Origin: Sphingomonadales bacterium
Lineage (GTDB): Bacteria; Pseudomonadota; Alphaproteobacteria; Sphingomonadales; Sphingomonadaceae
Direction: 5' to 3'
Length of the DNA stretch: 48,798 nt
Assembly (NCBI GenBank): GCA_028869175.1
Contig: JAGWTB010000012.1
Location: forward strand, 1 to 48,798
A model generated the notes under the pieces. That model did no database searches. It was not told the origin of the DNA and saw only the letters and a program-made list of their open reading frames with translations. The position numbers were made by a program, and so were the translations under genes. The first letter of the stretch is position 1, and each line of letters opens with the position of its first letter. Below are positions 18,578 to 26,346 of this stretch, piece by piece.

Positions 18578-18850
18578 GCGCTCTGTGCGGCTGCATACAT
18601 GCGAAAGCCGCTGAGAAGCGTGGTTTGCGGTTTTGGAGTTTGCCGCCTTTGGACGGTTTTAGGTGAGCATGCCGATTGGAAGGATCGACAAGATTTCGGT
18701 CGTTCGAAACTGGCGACACGCCCGATGATAGCTGCCATTCTGTCATGAGGTTGAGTTGGGTCGCGGCCCTACTTTCGACCTTGCAGAAATTTGTTCTTTG
18801 AAAATGGCGGAGACTAATACTAGCGCGTTAAGAATGACGTTGCCCAATAC
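18578..18850. other. non-coding left part of the insertion
   Basis: These 273 nt between the left repeat and the orphan gene have no convincing ORF, RNA gene or transposon end. The only candidate signal is a promoter near the right edge. A 60-residue minus-strand open frame (18564-18746) overlaps the repeat and has no ribosome site, so I do not call it. Confidence 0.5.
18791..18820 (+). promoter_or_regulatory. possible promoter of the orphan gene
   Basis: TTGTTC at 18791-18796 and TAATAC at 18815-18820 are separated by 18 nt and resemble a sigma-70 promoter. Transcription would begin about 25 nt before the ATG at 18851. No clear ribosome site precedes that ATG. The pattern is weak evidence alone, but the local AT-richness fits. 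Confidence 0.35.
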
Positions 18851-20218
18851 ATGACCATCTTCTCCCGCCGCCGATTGCAATCCATGCTGGATGAGCTTGC
18901 GCCAATTCTGGACGACAGGAAACGCAAAGACTTATTGGCTCGCTTAAACCATAAAAAGAAGGAGGATCAGGCGTTGCCAGCGGAAATGGAGCTAGCCCTG
19001 CTTTGGGCTATCCATTCGTTGGGAGAAATGGAAGTCGAGCCTGAGTGGTGGGGTGATAGCAAAAGACCCGATGCCGTGACTGACTTTCTGGTTCAAGGCA
19101 GAACCGCTGCGATTGAAATCGCCGCCACTAACGACAACTCCCTCTCGGGCGAAGCGGACATGGACGCCATCGCTCAGCAAATCGGAGAGGTCGCCAATCG
19201 CGCCAAGGCGGGCGTAGGCGACTATCTCAGCTACCGATTTGGAGAAACCAGCGGTTATGAATCTGGCAAATACTACCGCCGCCGTCTTGCACCTAAAGCC
19301 TTCCAGCTTGACGAAAATCAACGTGCGGGAATCGCGGGCTGGGTCGCATCTGGCCAATCTACCAGCATCGGCTTGCGCGTCCAAGCCGAAGGCTTAGATG
19401 TTGTGATCGAGCACAAGTCCTACAAACAAACTCGCTTCCACAACATTTCATCAAGTATGCCGGCAGAGGCACATTCGCTTGATGATAATCCGCTTTTTGA
19501 ATTGCTCAAAAGGAAGAAGCGCCAGTTGAAGGCCGCTGCACAAGGGACGCTGCGTATCCTGTTTGTCGCCGATGTCGGCTCCAGCTTGCTCAATCGCATG
19601 GGGCGCATGGGTTGGTCTGACCCTATGGGCAGGACAGTGTCAGGTGATCAAATCATCCGGCATTTTATCGATACCTACGCTCACGACGTCGATGCCGTGG
19701 TCGTATTCTCCCCAACGATAGAAAGATCTGCGTGGCTGGGCAGTGATCCCACGGGACGGAAGCCAAAACGCTGGTCGGTTGCGATGTTTGGCGCAAATGC
19801 CTTGCCCCAAATACCGGAAGCCCTCGACCGCATAGCAGCGATATTACCCGCCCCACATTATGAGGGCTATCAAGCGCGATCATTGTTTAGACAAGGCGCA
19901 TTTTCTCCTGACAAGCATGGGCGATATCTCGGAATGACTGTTACAACCAATCGCAAGGACAATCGCCACAGAATCCACTTCCCCGCAAGGCTGCTGGTTG
20001 ATTTATTGGCAGGGCGCATCACAGAAGAATGGTTCCAAAACTACCACACGAGTGGAGGACGGAACGCGAACCTTTTCGCACACTGGCTGAACATGGGCAT
20101 GACCCTATCTGGTGCTGAAATGGCACCTCGTAACGTCGATGAAGATGACGATCATATCATCCTACATTTTTCGGATGATCCAGCGGCTCGTCCGTTCAAA
20201 TTTCAGGGGACCGAGTAA
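18851..20218 (+). CDS. orphan hypothetical protein, possible nuclease-like N-terminus, probably acquired
   Basis: A 455-residue protein I do not recognise. The N-terminus (about 1-40) is basic and helical. Residues 43-93 have a layout reminiscent of a PD-(D/E)XK nuclease core: a Glu-rich helix (AEMELALLWAIHSL), then RPDAVTDFL with Pro73-Asp74, then IEIAATND with Glu89. The expected Lys is replaced by Ala91, so it may be inactive or unrelated. The C-terminal third has an aromatic, His-rich segment (EEWFQNYHTSGGRNANLFAHW). There is no signal peptide or membrane segment. GC and codon use differ from both flanks, and the gene is the only one between two direct repeats. A defence or mobile-element role is possible but unproven. 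Confidence 0.8.
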   Translation: MTIFSRRRLQSMLDELAPILDDRKRKDLLARLNHKKKEDQALPAEMELALLWAIHSLGEMEVEPEWWGDSKRPDAVTDFLVQGRTAAIEIAATNDNSLSGEADMDAIAQQIGEVANRAKAGVGDYLSYRFGETSGYESGKYYRRRLAPKAFQLDENQRAGIAGWVASGQSTSIGLRVQAEGLDVVIEHKSYKQTRFHNISSSMPAEAHSLDDNPLFELLKRKKRQLKAAAQGTLRILFVADVGSSLLNRMGRMGWSDPMGRTVSGDQIIRHFIDTYAHDVDAVVVFSPTIERSAWLGSDPTGRKPKRWSVAMFGANALPQIPEALDRIAAILPAPHYEGYQARSLFRQGAFSPDKHGRYLGMTVTTNRKDNRHRIHFPARLLVDLLAGRITEEWFQNYHTSGGRNANLFAHWLNMGMTLSGAEMAPRNVDEDDDHIILHFSDDPAARPFKFQGTE

Positions 20219-20224
20219 TTGCAT

Positions 20225-20264
20225 AATGTCTGCTTTCCTCACTTGGCATAAGAAAGCAGACATT
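20225..20264. terminator. perfect 13-bp inverted repeat at the right end of the insertion
   Basis: AATGTCTGCTTTC at 20225-20237 is matched exactly by its complement at 20252-20264 with a 14-nt loop. It begins 7 nt after the orphan gene stop and lies between that gene and the convergent glycosylase gene. No U-run follows on either strand, so it may be a bidirectional terminator of poor type or a recombination-related palindrome of the element. Confidence 0.55.
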
Positions 20265-20338
20265 CGGCTCCCCCCAACACTCCACCCGTCGATGCCAGCG
20301 AGCAAACCATCCAGCCGTTGGCGCCAAGTCCCAACCCG

Positions 20339-20368
20339 CTACAACGCCGGATTGTTATAACAATGCCA
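20339..20368 (-). repeat. right direct repeat: end of the intact glycosylase gene (putative att site)
   Basis: These 30 nt encode WHCYNNPAL-stop, the C-terminus of the glycosylase, and match 18548-18577 at 24 of 30 positions. They either are the native 3' end or were brought in by the element to restore the frame after integration. Confidence 0.75.
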
Positions 20369-20962
20369 CGTAAAGATCGCCGCTGCGCCGCGGTGCGGGC
20401 GCCAGTTTTCGGCCAGTTCGCGGGTGCGCTTTTCGGAGGGGCGTTCGTCCAGCCCGAGCAGCTTGTGCAAGCCGGCCTGCACGGCCAGGTCGCCCGCTGG
20501 CCAGATGTCGGCGCGGCCTTCGGCGAACAGGAGGTAGATTTCGGCAGACCAGCGGCCGATGCCCTTGATCCGGGTGAGCAAGGCGATCGCCTCCTCGTCG
20601 TCCGCCGGCAGTGATTCCAGGTCCAGCGTGCCGGCTTCAACCAGTTCGCACAGCGACCGGGCATAGCCCTGCTTCTGGCGCGAGAGGCCGCAGGCGCGCA
20701 GGGAATCGAAATCCGAGGCGAGCAGCTGCGCCGGCGACAGGTCGGGGCCAAGAAACGCTTCCAGCTTGCGCCACATCGATGCCGCCGCTGCCACGCTGAC
20801 CTGCTGGCCGACGATGGTGCGCAGGAGCGTGGCATAGCCGCGCTCGCGAATCCGGGGTTCGGGATAGCCAGTCAGCTCCAGCGCGCGGCCCATCGCCGGT
20901 TCGCGTGCGGCGATGGCATCCAGCCCTTCGCGGATCGCTTCTGCCGACAGTCCCACACGCAT
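20339..20962 (-). CDS. DNA-3-methyladenine glycosylase II (AlkA-type, HhH-GPD)
   Basis: A 207-residue base-excision repair glycosylase that removes alkylated purines. It has the helix-hairpin-helix GPD core: LRTIVGQQVSVAAAASMW, then LLTRIKGIGRWSAEIYLLFAEG (hairpin IKGIGRWSA) followed by the catalytic Asp in WPAGDLAVQAGLH. There is no N-terminal AlkA_N domain, as in short bacterial forms. I chose the ATG at 20962, which has AAGG spaced 6 nt upstream, over a TTG at 20989. The last nine codons form the right copy of a 30-nt direct repeat that is also found 1.8 kb downstream, so the 3' end is the apparent insertion target. Confidence 0.9.
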   Translation of the reverse strand: MRVGLSAEAIREGLDAIAAREPAMGRALELTGYPEPRIRERGYATLLRTIVGQQVSVAAAASMWRKLEAFLGPDLSPAQLLASDFDSLRACGLSRQKQGYARSLCELVEAGTLDLESLPADDEEAIALLTRIKGIGRWSAEIYLLFAEGRADIWPAGDLAVQAGLHKLLGLDERPSEKRTRELAENWRPHRGAAAIFTWHCYNNPAL

Positions 20963-21045
20963 TCCCCACCTTGCCAATCGCAGCGCCAAGCATTAGCAGC
21001 CGCGCCCAAGCGCGGATAGGGCGCGCATGAAAAGGATCACATCAC

Positions 21046-21363
21046 ATGGCTAAGCTGGTCGTCGTCAATCAGGCAGGCGCGGAAACCGAAATCGAGGCCG
21101 CCGAAGGCCGCACGCTGATGGAAGTCATCCGCGACAACGGGTTTGACGAGATGCTGGCGCTGTGCGGCGGCTGCTGCTCGTGCGCCACCTGCCACGTCCA
21201 CATCGATCCCGCCTTCGCCGACAAGCTGCCGAAGATGAGCGAAGACGAGAACGACCTGCTCGACAGCTCGGACCACCGCAACGAATTCTCGCGCCTCGCC
21301 TGCCAGGTGCCGGTAACCGCCGCGCTCTCCGGCGCGCGCGTGACCATCGCACAAGAAGACTGA
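21046..21363 (+). CDS. [2Fe-2S] ferredoxin, adrenodoxin type
   Basis: A 105-residue electron carrier. Cluster ligands are visible in [14 protein letters not shown], which fits the C-x5-C-x2-C pattern with one extra Cys, and in [28 protein letters not shown] is the usual acidic interaction region of adrenodoxin or putidaredoxin-like ferredoxins, which serve P450s or Fe-S assembly. No P450 or ferredoxin reductase is adjacent. An AAAAGGA ribosome site precedes the ATG. A hairpin cluster follows before cysK. Confidence 0.92.
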   Translation: MAKLVVVNQAGAETEIEAAEGRTLMEVIRDNGFDEMLALCGGCCSCATCHVHIDPAFADKLPKMSEDENDLLDSSDHRNEFSRLACQVPVTAALSGARVTIAQED

Positions 21364-21376
21364 GGGTTCGCACTAC

Positions 21377-21477
21377 GGAATTCGCGAAAGCGCGAATTCC
21401 GGTCCGGTGCCGGACTTCCGAAACGTCAGTTCCGGACAGGGAAACATCCGCGAAGCGCTTGCAGCAAGCGCTTCGCG
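21377..21477. repeat. cluster of short hairpins between ferredoxin and cysK
   Basis: Three palindromes follow one another. GGAATTCGCG (21377-21386) pairs exactly with 21391-21400 around a 4-nt loop. GTCCGG (21402-21407) pairs with CCGGAC (21410-21415). A 13-bp stem at 21449-21461 pairs with 21465-21477 around a 3-nt loop. None is followed by a U-run. They may attenuate or stabilise the transcript, or be repetitive DNA. Confidence 0.6.
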
Positions 21478-21494
21478 CCCCTAATTCCTCCCGC

Positions 21495-22493
21495 ATGACT
21501 GCTCCTGCTGCCACGCGCAACACGCTTGATCTCATCGGCAATACGCCGCTCGTCCTGCTCAAGGGGCCGAGCGCGGCGGCGGGGTGCGAGATCTGGGGCA
21601 AGTGCGAATTCGCCAATCCGGGTGCCTCGGTGAAGGACCGCGCGGCGTTGTGGATCGTCCGCGATGCCGAGGCGCGCGGGATGCTGCAGCCCGGCGGCAC
21701 GATTGTCGAGGGCACGGCGGGAAACACCGGCATCGGCATCGCGCTGGTGGCCAATGCGCTGGGCTACAAGACGATCATCGTCATGCCCGAAACCCAATCG
21801 CGCGAGAAGATGGATACCCTGCGCGCGCTGGGGGCAGAGCTGGTGCTGGTGCCTGCCGCACCGTTCTCCAACCCCGGCCACTTCGTCCACACCTCGCGCC
21901 GGCTGGCGGAGGAAACCCCCGGCGCGGTCTGGGCCAACCAGTTTGACAACATCGCCAACCGCAAGGCGCATATCGAATCGACCGCACCGGAAATCTGGGA
22001 GCAGATGGAGCACCGGATCGACGGCTTTACCTGCGCTGCCGGCACCGGCGGGACCATCGCTGGGGTGGGCCTGGGTCTCAAGGCCTTCGACGAGCAGGTG
22101 ACCGTGGCACTGACCGATCCGCACGGCGCGGCGCTGTTCAACTACTACGCCCACGGCGAGCTCAAGGCAGAAGGCACTTCGGTTGCCGAGGGTATCGGCC
22201 AGGGGCGGATCACCGCCAACCTCGAAGGCGCGCCGATCGATACCCAGTTCCGCATCTCGGACGAGGAAGGCCTCGAATGGGTCGCGCGGCTGCTGCAGGA
22301 GGAAGGGCTGTGCCTGGGCCTGTCCTCGGGCATCAACGTCGCGGGCGCGGTGGCACTGGGGCGGCAGCTGGGCGCAGGCAGCCGGGTGGCGACGATCCTG
22401 TGCGACACCGGCTTCCGCTATCTGTCCTCGCTGTTCAACGCTGATTGGCTCGCCGCGAAGGGGCTGCCGGTCTTCCCATGGTTGGCGCGATAG
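21495..22493 (+). CDS. cysK: cysteine synthase A (O-acetylserine sulfhydrylase family)
   Basis: A 332-residue PLP enzyme that makes cysteine from O-acetylserine and sulfide. Motifs are LIGNTPLVLLKG near the start, the PLP lysine in NPGASVKDRAALW, the substrate loop EGTAGNTGIGIALV, the phosphate-binding AAGTGGTIAGVG and the C-terminal CDTGFRYLSSLFNADWL. The start is the ATG at 21495; the open frame extends back through the hairpin cluster and into the ferredoxin gene but carries no homology there. It shares strand with the ferredoxin gene upstream and two unknown genes downstream, 16 nt away. Confidence 0.92.
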   Translation: MTAPAATRNTLDLIGNTPLVLLKGPSAAAGCEIWGKCEFANPGASVKDRAALWIVRDAEARGMLQPGGTIVEGTAGNTGIGIALVANALGYKTIIVMPETQSREKMDTLRALGAELVLVPAAPFSNPGHFVHTSRRLAEETPGAVWANQFDNIANRKAHIESTAPEIWEQMEHRIDGFTCAAGTGGTIAGVGLGLKAFDEQVTVALTDPHGAALFNYYAHGELKAEGTSVAEGIGQGRITANLEGAPIDTQFRISDEEGLEWVARLLQEEGLCLGLSSGINVAGAVALGRQLGAGSRVATILCDTGFRYLSSLFNADWLAAKGLPVFPWLAR

Positions 22494-22509
22494 GGTATGA
22501 CTGCCGGCG

Positions 22510-22818
22510 ATGACCGCGCAAGACCAGATCCACCTGGTTCGCAAGATCGCCGAACCCCAGCACTATGTGTTGCCGACGGCGCGCGAACTGCGGGCGCAGG
22601 CGGTGCAGCGGTTGCAGGTGGGCCTGGCCGGGCTGGCAGTGATGCTGCTGCTGGTCGGCCTCGCCTCGATCATCAACGATCAGCTCCGCCGCAGCGAAGC
22701 CGCCCCTGCCGCCGCCAGTTCGGCACCGGCGGCGAAAAGCGATCCGATGGTGGACATCGGCGTCATGCCTTCGGCCAGCCCCGGCACGCCGCCGCCGAAT
22801 GCCGCGCCCCATCCCTGA
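22510..22818 (+). CDS. small single-pass membrane protein, unknown
   Basis: A 102-residue protein with a cytoplasmic basic N-terminus, one membrane segment at about residues 37-58 (VGLAGLAVMLLLVGLASII) and an Ala/Pro-rich periplasmic tail. I do not recognise a domain. It begins 16 nt after cysK and overlaps the next gene by 20 nt, so it is likely part of the same transcript. It probably works with the following membrane-anchored protein rather than with CysK. Confidence 0.7.
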   Translation: MTAQDQIHLVRKIAEPQHYVLPTARELRAQAVQRLQVGLAGLAVMLLLVGLASIINDQLRRSEAAPAAASSAPAAKSDPMVDIGVMPSASPGTPPPNAAPHP

Positions 22819-23548
22819 TCGCCGGCGCTGGCGGATCGTCCTGGCGGCGGTGGCGGCGCTCGCTGGCGGTGCGCTGCTGTTCCACGCCTTCGCCGGATCG
22901 CCGCATCGCGGCGGGCCGACCGGACTGTTCACCAGCCTGCCGATCCTCTGGGCCGAAAGCGACAGTGTCGGCAGCCTTGTGCGCGGCGAGGCACCGCCCC
23001 ACTGGGCGCGCGCCGTGCTGTCCGCCCGGGGGAGCGTGGTGCCGCTTGACAGCCTTGGCCGGATCGACGGGCTGCGCCTGTTGCTGATCGCCCAGCCGCG
23101 CCCGCTGGGGGGAGCCGAGAACGTGGAGCTGGACCGCTGGGTGCGGGGCGGCGGCCACGTGCTGCTGTTTGCCGACCCGATGCTGACCGCCCCCTCCGCC
23201 TTCACGCTCGGTGACCGGCGGCGACCGCAGGACGTGGTGCTGCTCTCGCCGATCCTGTCGCACTGGGGGCTGCGGCTGGTGTTCGACGAGGTTCAGCCGC
23301 TGGGCACGCGCAAGGCCACGGTGTTGGGCGCGGAAATTCCCGTCAACCTGCCTGGCCGGCTCGAACTGTCCGACCCCAGCGCCGGTTGCACCCTTGCTGA
23401 CAACGGACTGGCCGCGCGCTGCACCCTGGGCAAGGGCCGCGCCACGATCATCGCCGACGCCGCCCTGCTGGAAACGGGCGACGACGTGCCGGCTGAAAGC
23501 CGGACGCAAGCGCTCGCGGCCCTGCTTGACCGGGCTGACGGGGATTAG
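22799..23548 (+). CDS. membrane-anchored protein, DUF4350-like
   Basis: A 249-residue protein with one N-terminal membrane segment (WRIVLAAVAALAGGALLFHAF). The rest resembles the soluble GldG/DUF4350 fold: GLRLLLIAQPRPLGGAENVELDRWVRGGGHVLLFADP has the LxxW-V-x-GGxLLLfaD pattern. Members of this group accompany ABC transport or moxR/DUF58 clusters, but none is present here. The start overlaps the upstream gene by 20 nt, which indicates coupling. Function is unknown. Confidence 0.68.
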   Translation: MPRPIPDRRRWRIVLAAVAALAGGALLFHAFAGSPHRGGPTGLFTSLPILWAESDSVGSLVRGEAPPHWARAVLSARGSVVPLDSLGRIDGLRLLLIAQPRPLGGAENVELDRWVRGGGHVLLFADPMLTAPSAFTLGDRRRPQDVVLLSPILSHWGLRLVFDEVQPLGTRKATVLGAEIPVNLPGRLELSDPSAGCTLADNGLAARCTLGKGRATIIADAALLETGDDVPAESRTQALAALLDRADGD

Positions 23549-23643
23549 ACAAGGGTCAACTTTGGAGTGCTTGGCTCCGCTCGATGCGAATGCGGCTGGG
23601 TCAGCCTTCAGGCAGCTCATGCGCCGTGCGCGTTGCTTGCCCC

Positions 23644-24228
23644 TCAGATCCGCGCCTTCTTCAGCACGATATAGACTGCCCCGGCTCCGCCATGGCGGGG
23701 GTGGGCGCCCCGGATCGCGGCGATCCGGCTGGCGTGGGGGCCATGGGCGAGCCAGTCCATGAACTTGGCCCGGATCGCCCCGCGCCGCGCGTTGCGGTCG
23801 GCGTGGTCATCCGAGGGGCGGGCGCGGCCGGTGACCAGCAGCACCACCCGCGCCCCCTGCGCCAGCGCGAGCGCCAGCCCGTGATCGAGCCGGGCGTGGG
23901 CGGCATCGAGGGTGTGGCCGTGCAGGTCGAGCGTGAAATCGGGCGCGACCACGCCGCGCGTCAGTTTGCGGTCCCACGATGCGTCGAGCGTCTGGTGGTC
24001 TAGCGGGCGGGGCGCATGGCGCGGCGGTTCCGTGGTGACGGGCGGGGGCGGCGGTACGCGGCCCCTGACCTTGCGAGGAGGTATCGGCGGCGCGGGCGTC
24101 GCATGACTGGGCATCTGCGACGGTGTCTCAGCGGCAGTGCGCCGGCCCTTGATCGGGGTGATGGTGGTGGCGACCCGCGCCCAGAGTGCGGCTTCCTCTG
24201 TCGTCAGGCTGCGCGTGGGACGGCGCAC
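23644..24228 (-). CDS. Smr/MutS2-C-terminal domain protein
   Basis: A 194-residue protein. The first 95 residues are low-complexity and Pro-rich. The Smr domain begins at about 98, with the signature TLDLHGHTLDAA (DLHGH at 101-105) and later VTGRARPS and [17 protein letters not shown]. Smr domains are small nucleases; bacterial stand-alone members act on nucleic acid, including ribosome-linked RNA cleavage in SmrB. The start is a GTG one base after the mltA stop (TGAcGTG), so translation is coupled. It ends the tim44-mltA-smr operon. Confidence 0.88.
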   Translation of the reverse strand: MRRPTRSLTTEEAALWARVATTITPIKGRRTAAETPSQMPSHATPAPPIPPRKVRGRVPPPPPVTTEPPRHAPRPLDHQTLDASWDRKLTRGVVAPDFTLDLHGHTLDAAHARLDHGLALALAQGARVVLLVTGRARPSDDHADRNARRGAIRAKFMDWLAHGPHASRIAAIRGAHPRHGGAGAVYIVLKKARI

Positions 24229-24229
24229 G

Positions 24230-25429
24230 TCATTGCACGCCGAGGCGCGCCAGCGTGCCCTTGGGCAGCAGCAGCACTGCCTGCCCGCGCCCGCTCATCG
24301 TGCCGGCGGTCTGGCGGGCATAGTCGCCCGCGCCCCAGAACGAATCGAAGCGGTTCGCGCCCTTGATCGCGCCGCCGGTGTCCTGCGCCACCCACAGCCC
24401 GCTCGCCTCGGCCCGGTCAAGCGCCAGCCAGACGGGTGCTCCCAGCGGGACATAGGCGGGATCGGCGGCGAGGCTGGCGTGAGCGCGCACCGGCACGCCC
24501 ATGGCCCCGGTCGGGCCGTCACCGGTCAATTCGCGGAAGAACACCCACGATTTGTTTTCCTGCAGCAGCGCGCGGCCTTCTTCGGGCTTTTCGCGGACAT
24601 ACTGCATGATGCCCTGCATAGTGCCGGGATATTGTCCCGGCCCAGTGCCGACCAGCCCGCGTTGGCGCATCAGCGCGCCGATCGAGCTGTAGGGCTGGCC
24701 ATTCTGCCCGGCGTAGCCGATACGCAGCACCGAACCGTCCGGCGCGCGCAGGCGGCCCGAGCCCTGGATCTGAACGAAAAAGAATTCCACCGGATCGGCA
24801 GCCCAGCCCAGTTCCAGCCCCTTGCCCGCCAGTGCGCCGCCATCGATCTGGGCGCGGTCGTAATAGGGCACGAACTTGCCGCTTTCGTCATATCGGCCGA
24901 GCGGTTGGGTGCCATTGGGATTGGCCGGAGCCTCACCCGCCTTGGCGCGGACGAGATCGGGCGGCAGGGCATAGACCGGCACGTCAAAGCCGGTCTGGCG
25001 GACGCGCACGCCGGCAATCTCGGGCTCGTAGTATCCGGTGACGAAGGCGCTGCCGTCGGCCACCGTTGCGGTTTCGAAGCTCGTCTCGAAAAAGCGGTGC
25101 GCGTCTGACAGCGGCCAGGTGGCGGCGGACGTGCAGGCGGCCTGCCAGTCTGCGCCGCGCGTCAGCCCGCTGGCATCGGTGCGGCTGAGCAGCTTGGGGC
25201 AACTTTCACGGAACGAGGCGAGGGCGGGGCCGGCTGTGCCGGCGGTCATGCCCAGGCTGGCGATAGCCGGCCCGGCCCTGACCCCGGCGGACAGCGCGCC
25301 GGTGGAACCGGTCGCGATGGGCGGTGCGGGTGTCACGGAGGGACGGCCTTCCGGAATCAGCCGTCCGCAGGCGGAGAGAATCGCCAGCGCCGCGAGCGCG
25401 GCGAGGTTGCGCGCTCGCAACGGTGTCAT
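24230..25429 (-). CDS. mltA: membrane-bound lytic murein transglycosylase A
   Basis: A 399-residue lipoprotein with a lipobox (AILSACG, Cys near residue 21). The MltA domain includes TGYYEPEIAG, FFVQIQGSGRL and GYAGQNGQPYSSIG. The C-terminal 3D domain holds the catalytic Asp in QDTGGAIKGANRFDSFWG. The enzyme cleaves peptidoglycan glycan strands to 1,6-anhydro products at the outer membrane. It lies between the Tim44-domain gene (5-nt gap) and smr (coupled), a conserved alphaproteobacterial order. Confidence 0.94.
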   Translation of the reverse strand: MTPLRARNLAALAALAILSACGRLIPEGRPSVTPAPPIATGSTGALSAGVRAGPAIASLGMTAGTAGPALASFRESCPKLLSRTDASGLTRGADWQAACTSAATWPLSDAHRFFETSFETATVADGSAFVTGYYEPEIAGVRVRQTGFDVPVYALPPDLVRAKAGEAPANPNGTQPLGRYDESGKFVPYYDRAQIDGGALAGKGLELGWAADPVEFFFVQIQGSGRLRAPDGSVLRIGYAGQNGQPYSSIGALMRQRGLVGTGPGQYPGTMQGIMQYVREKPEEGRALLQENKSWVFFRELTGDGPTGAMGVPVRAHASLAADPAYVPLGAPVWLALDRAEASGLWVAQDTGGAIKGANRFDSFWGAGDYARQTAGTMSGRGQAVLLLPKGTLARLGVQ

Positions 25430-25434
25430 TTCGG

Positions 25435-26094
25435 TCAGGCCTCGTCAGTCTCGTCGAGCAGCCATTCCGGTCCGGCGGACTGGACGTTGCGGCTGAAGGT
25501 CCAGACGTCATGCGCGTCAATCGCATCGTCGAGCGAACCGGCGATCACCGCGCCTTCGGCGTTGCGCGTGATGGCCGCGACATCGGCGTGAAAGCGCACG
25601 GTGATGCGGGCGATGGGGGCGACGAAGCTGGCACCGATGATGGTCGATTCCTCAATCCGGATCAGCCGGTTGTCCAGCGTTTCCCCGGCAGCGACGCGCG
25701 CATCGATTGCGGCGCAGAAGCCTTCGTAGACATCGCGGTCGGTCAGCTGGGCCAACTGCTCACGGTCCCCGCGCCAGAAGGCTTCGAGCACCATGGCATA
25801 GGCACCCTTCGCGCCTTCGATGAAGGCGAGCGTGTCAAACCGGCGGTCGGCGGCGGCAATGTCGCGCAGTGCCCGCTCGATCGACGGGAGCATCGGATTG
25901 GCATCGCGCGGGCGCAGGGTGGCGGGCTGGTCTGCCTGCTGGCGCGGCGCGGGTGCGGCGGGGGCACCGGGCTTGGCTTCGAAGCGGCCGGGAATCGGCT
26001 CTTCCTCATGCTCGGCACGGCGGCCGAGGACCGAATAGAGCCGCAGGCCCAGGAAGGCCGCGATCATGGCCAGGATGACGATTTCGACAGTCAC
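25435..26094 (-). CDS. Tim44-like domain protein
   Basis: A 219-residue protein with an N-terminal membrane anchor (VEIVILAMIAAFLGLRLYSVLG), a Pro/Ala-rich linker and a C-terminal Tim44/TimA-like domain from about residue 75 to the end (FIEGAKGAYAMVLEAFWRGD, ending DVWTFSRNVQ). Mitochondrial Tim44 tethers the import motor. Bacterial homologues are inner-membrane proteins thought to act in membrane protein handling. The GTG at 26094 is the expected start because the anchor follows directly. It is divergent from secB, which fits a secretion-related role. Confidence 0.9.
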   Translation of the reverse strand: MTVEIVILAMIAAFLGLRLYSVLGRRAEHEEEPIPGRFEAKPGAPAAPAPRQQADQPATLRPRDANPMLPSIERALRDIAAADRRFDTLAFIEGAKGAYAMVLEAFWRGDREQLAQLTDRDVYEGFCAAIDARVAAGETLDNRLIRIEESTIIGASFVAPIARITVRFHADVAAITRNAEGAVIAGSLDDAIDAHDVWTFSRNVQSAGPEWLLDETDEA

Positions 26095-26346
26095 AGCCCA
26101 AATTCCACTTTGGTTACCGCCGAAATGGCGGAAGCCTACATTGCCCCAGATAAGTAGCGATGACAAATGAACAACGCGTGGATGACGGCGCAAGGTGCAT
26201 TTTTTCCGCCCCGGCGTGGCAGTCGTGTCGCAGCCGGCGCGGCACATGCGCGGCGGCAATGGCTGGACAACGGTTCTGCCCCGGTGCTAGGCGCGCGGCC
26301 ATTCGCAGATCCGCCGCAGCAGGCGCGCAACAGGAAGCAACGCACC

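Larger units (their letters stand above)
18548..20368. mobile_element. putative 1.8-kb single-gene insertion in the 3' end of the glycosylase gene
   Basis: The segment is bounded by 30-nt direct repeats (18548-18577 and 20339-20368) and has visibly lower GC than its neighbours: three 60-nt lines I counted inside the gene gave 43, 52 and 58 percent. It carries one gene and a perfect 13-bp inverted repeat near its right end. No integrase, transposase or relaxase is encoded, so it would be a non-autonomous or degraded element. Removing it restores a close glycosylase-SDR tandem on the minus strand. The alternative is a relic of local duplication or recombination between two strains. Confidence 0.6.

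Noticed and set aside
18699..18725. tRNA-like T-arm (GTCGTTCGAAACTGG) in the left part of the insertion
   Set aside because: The stem does not pair properly and no acceptor, D or anticodon arm can be built around it.
18564..18746. 60-codon minus-strand ORF in the insertion
   Set aside because: It overlaps the left repeat in the wrong frame, has no ribosome site, and its composition is not gene-like.
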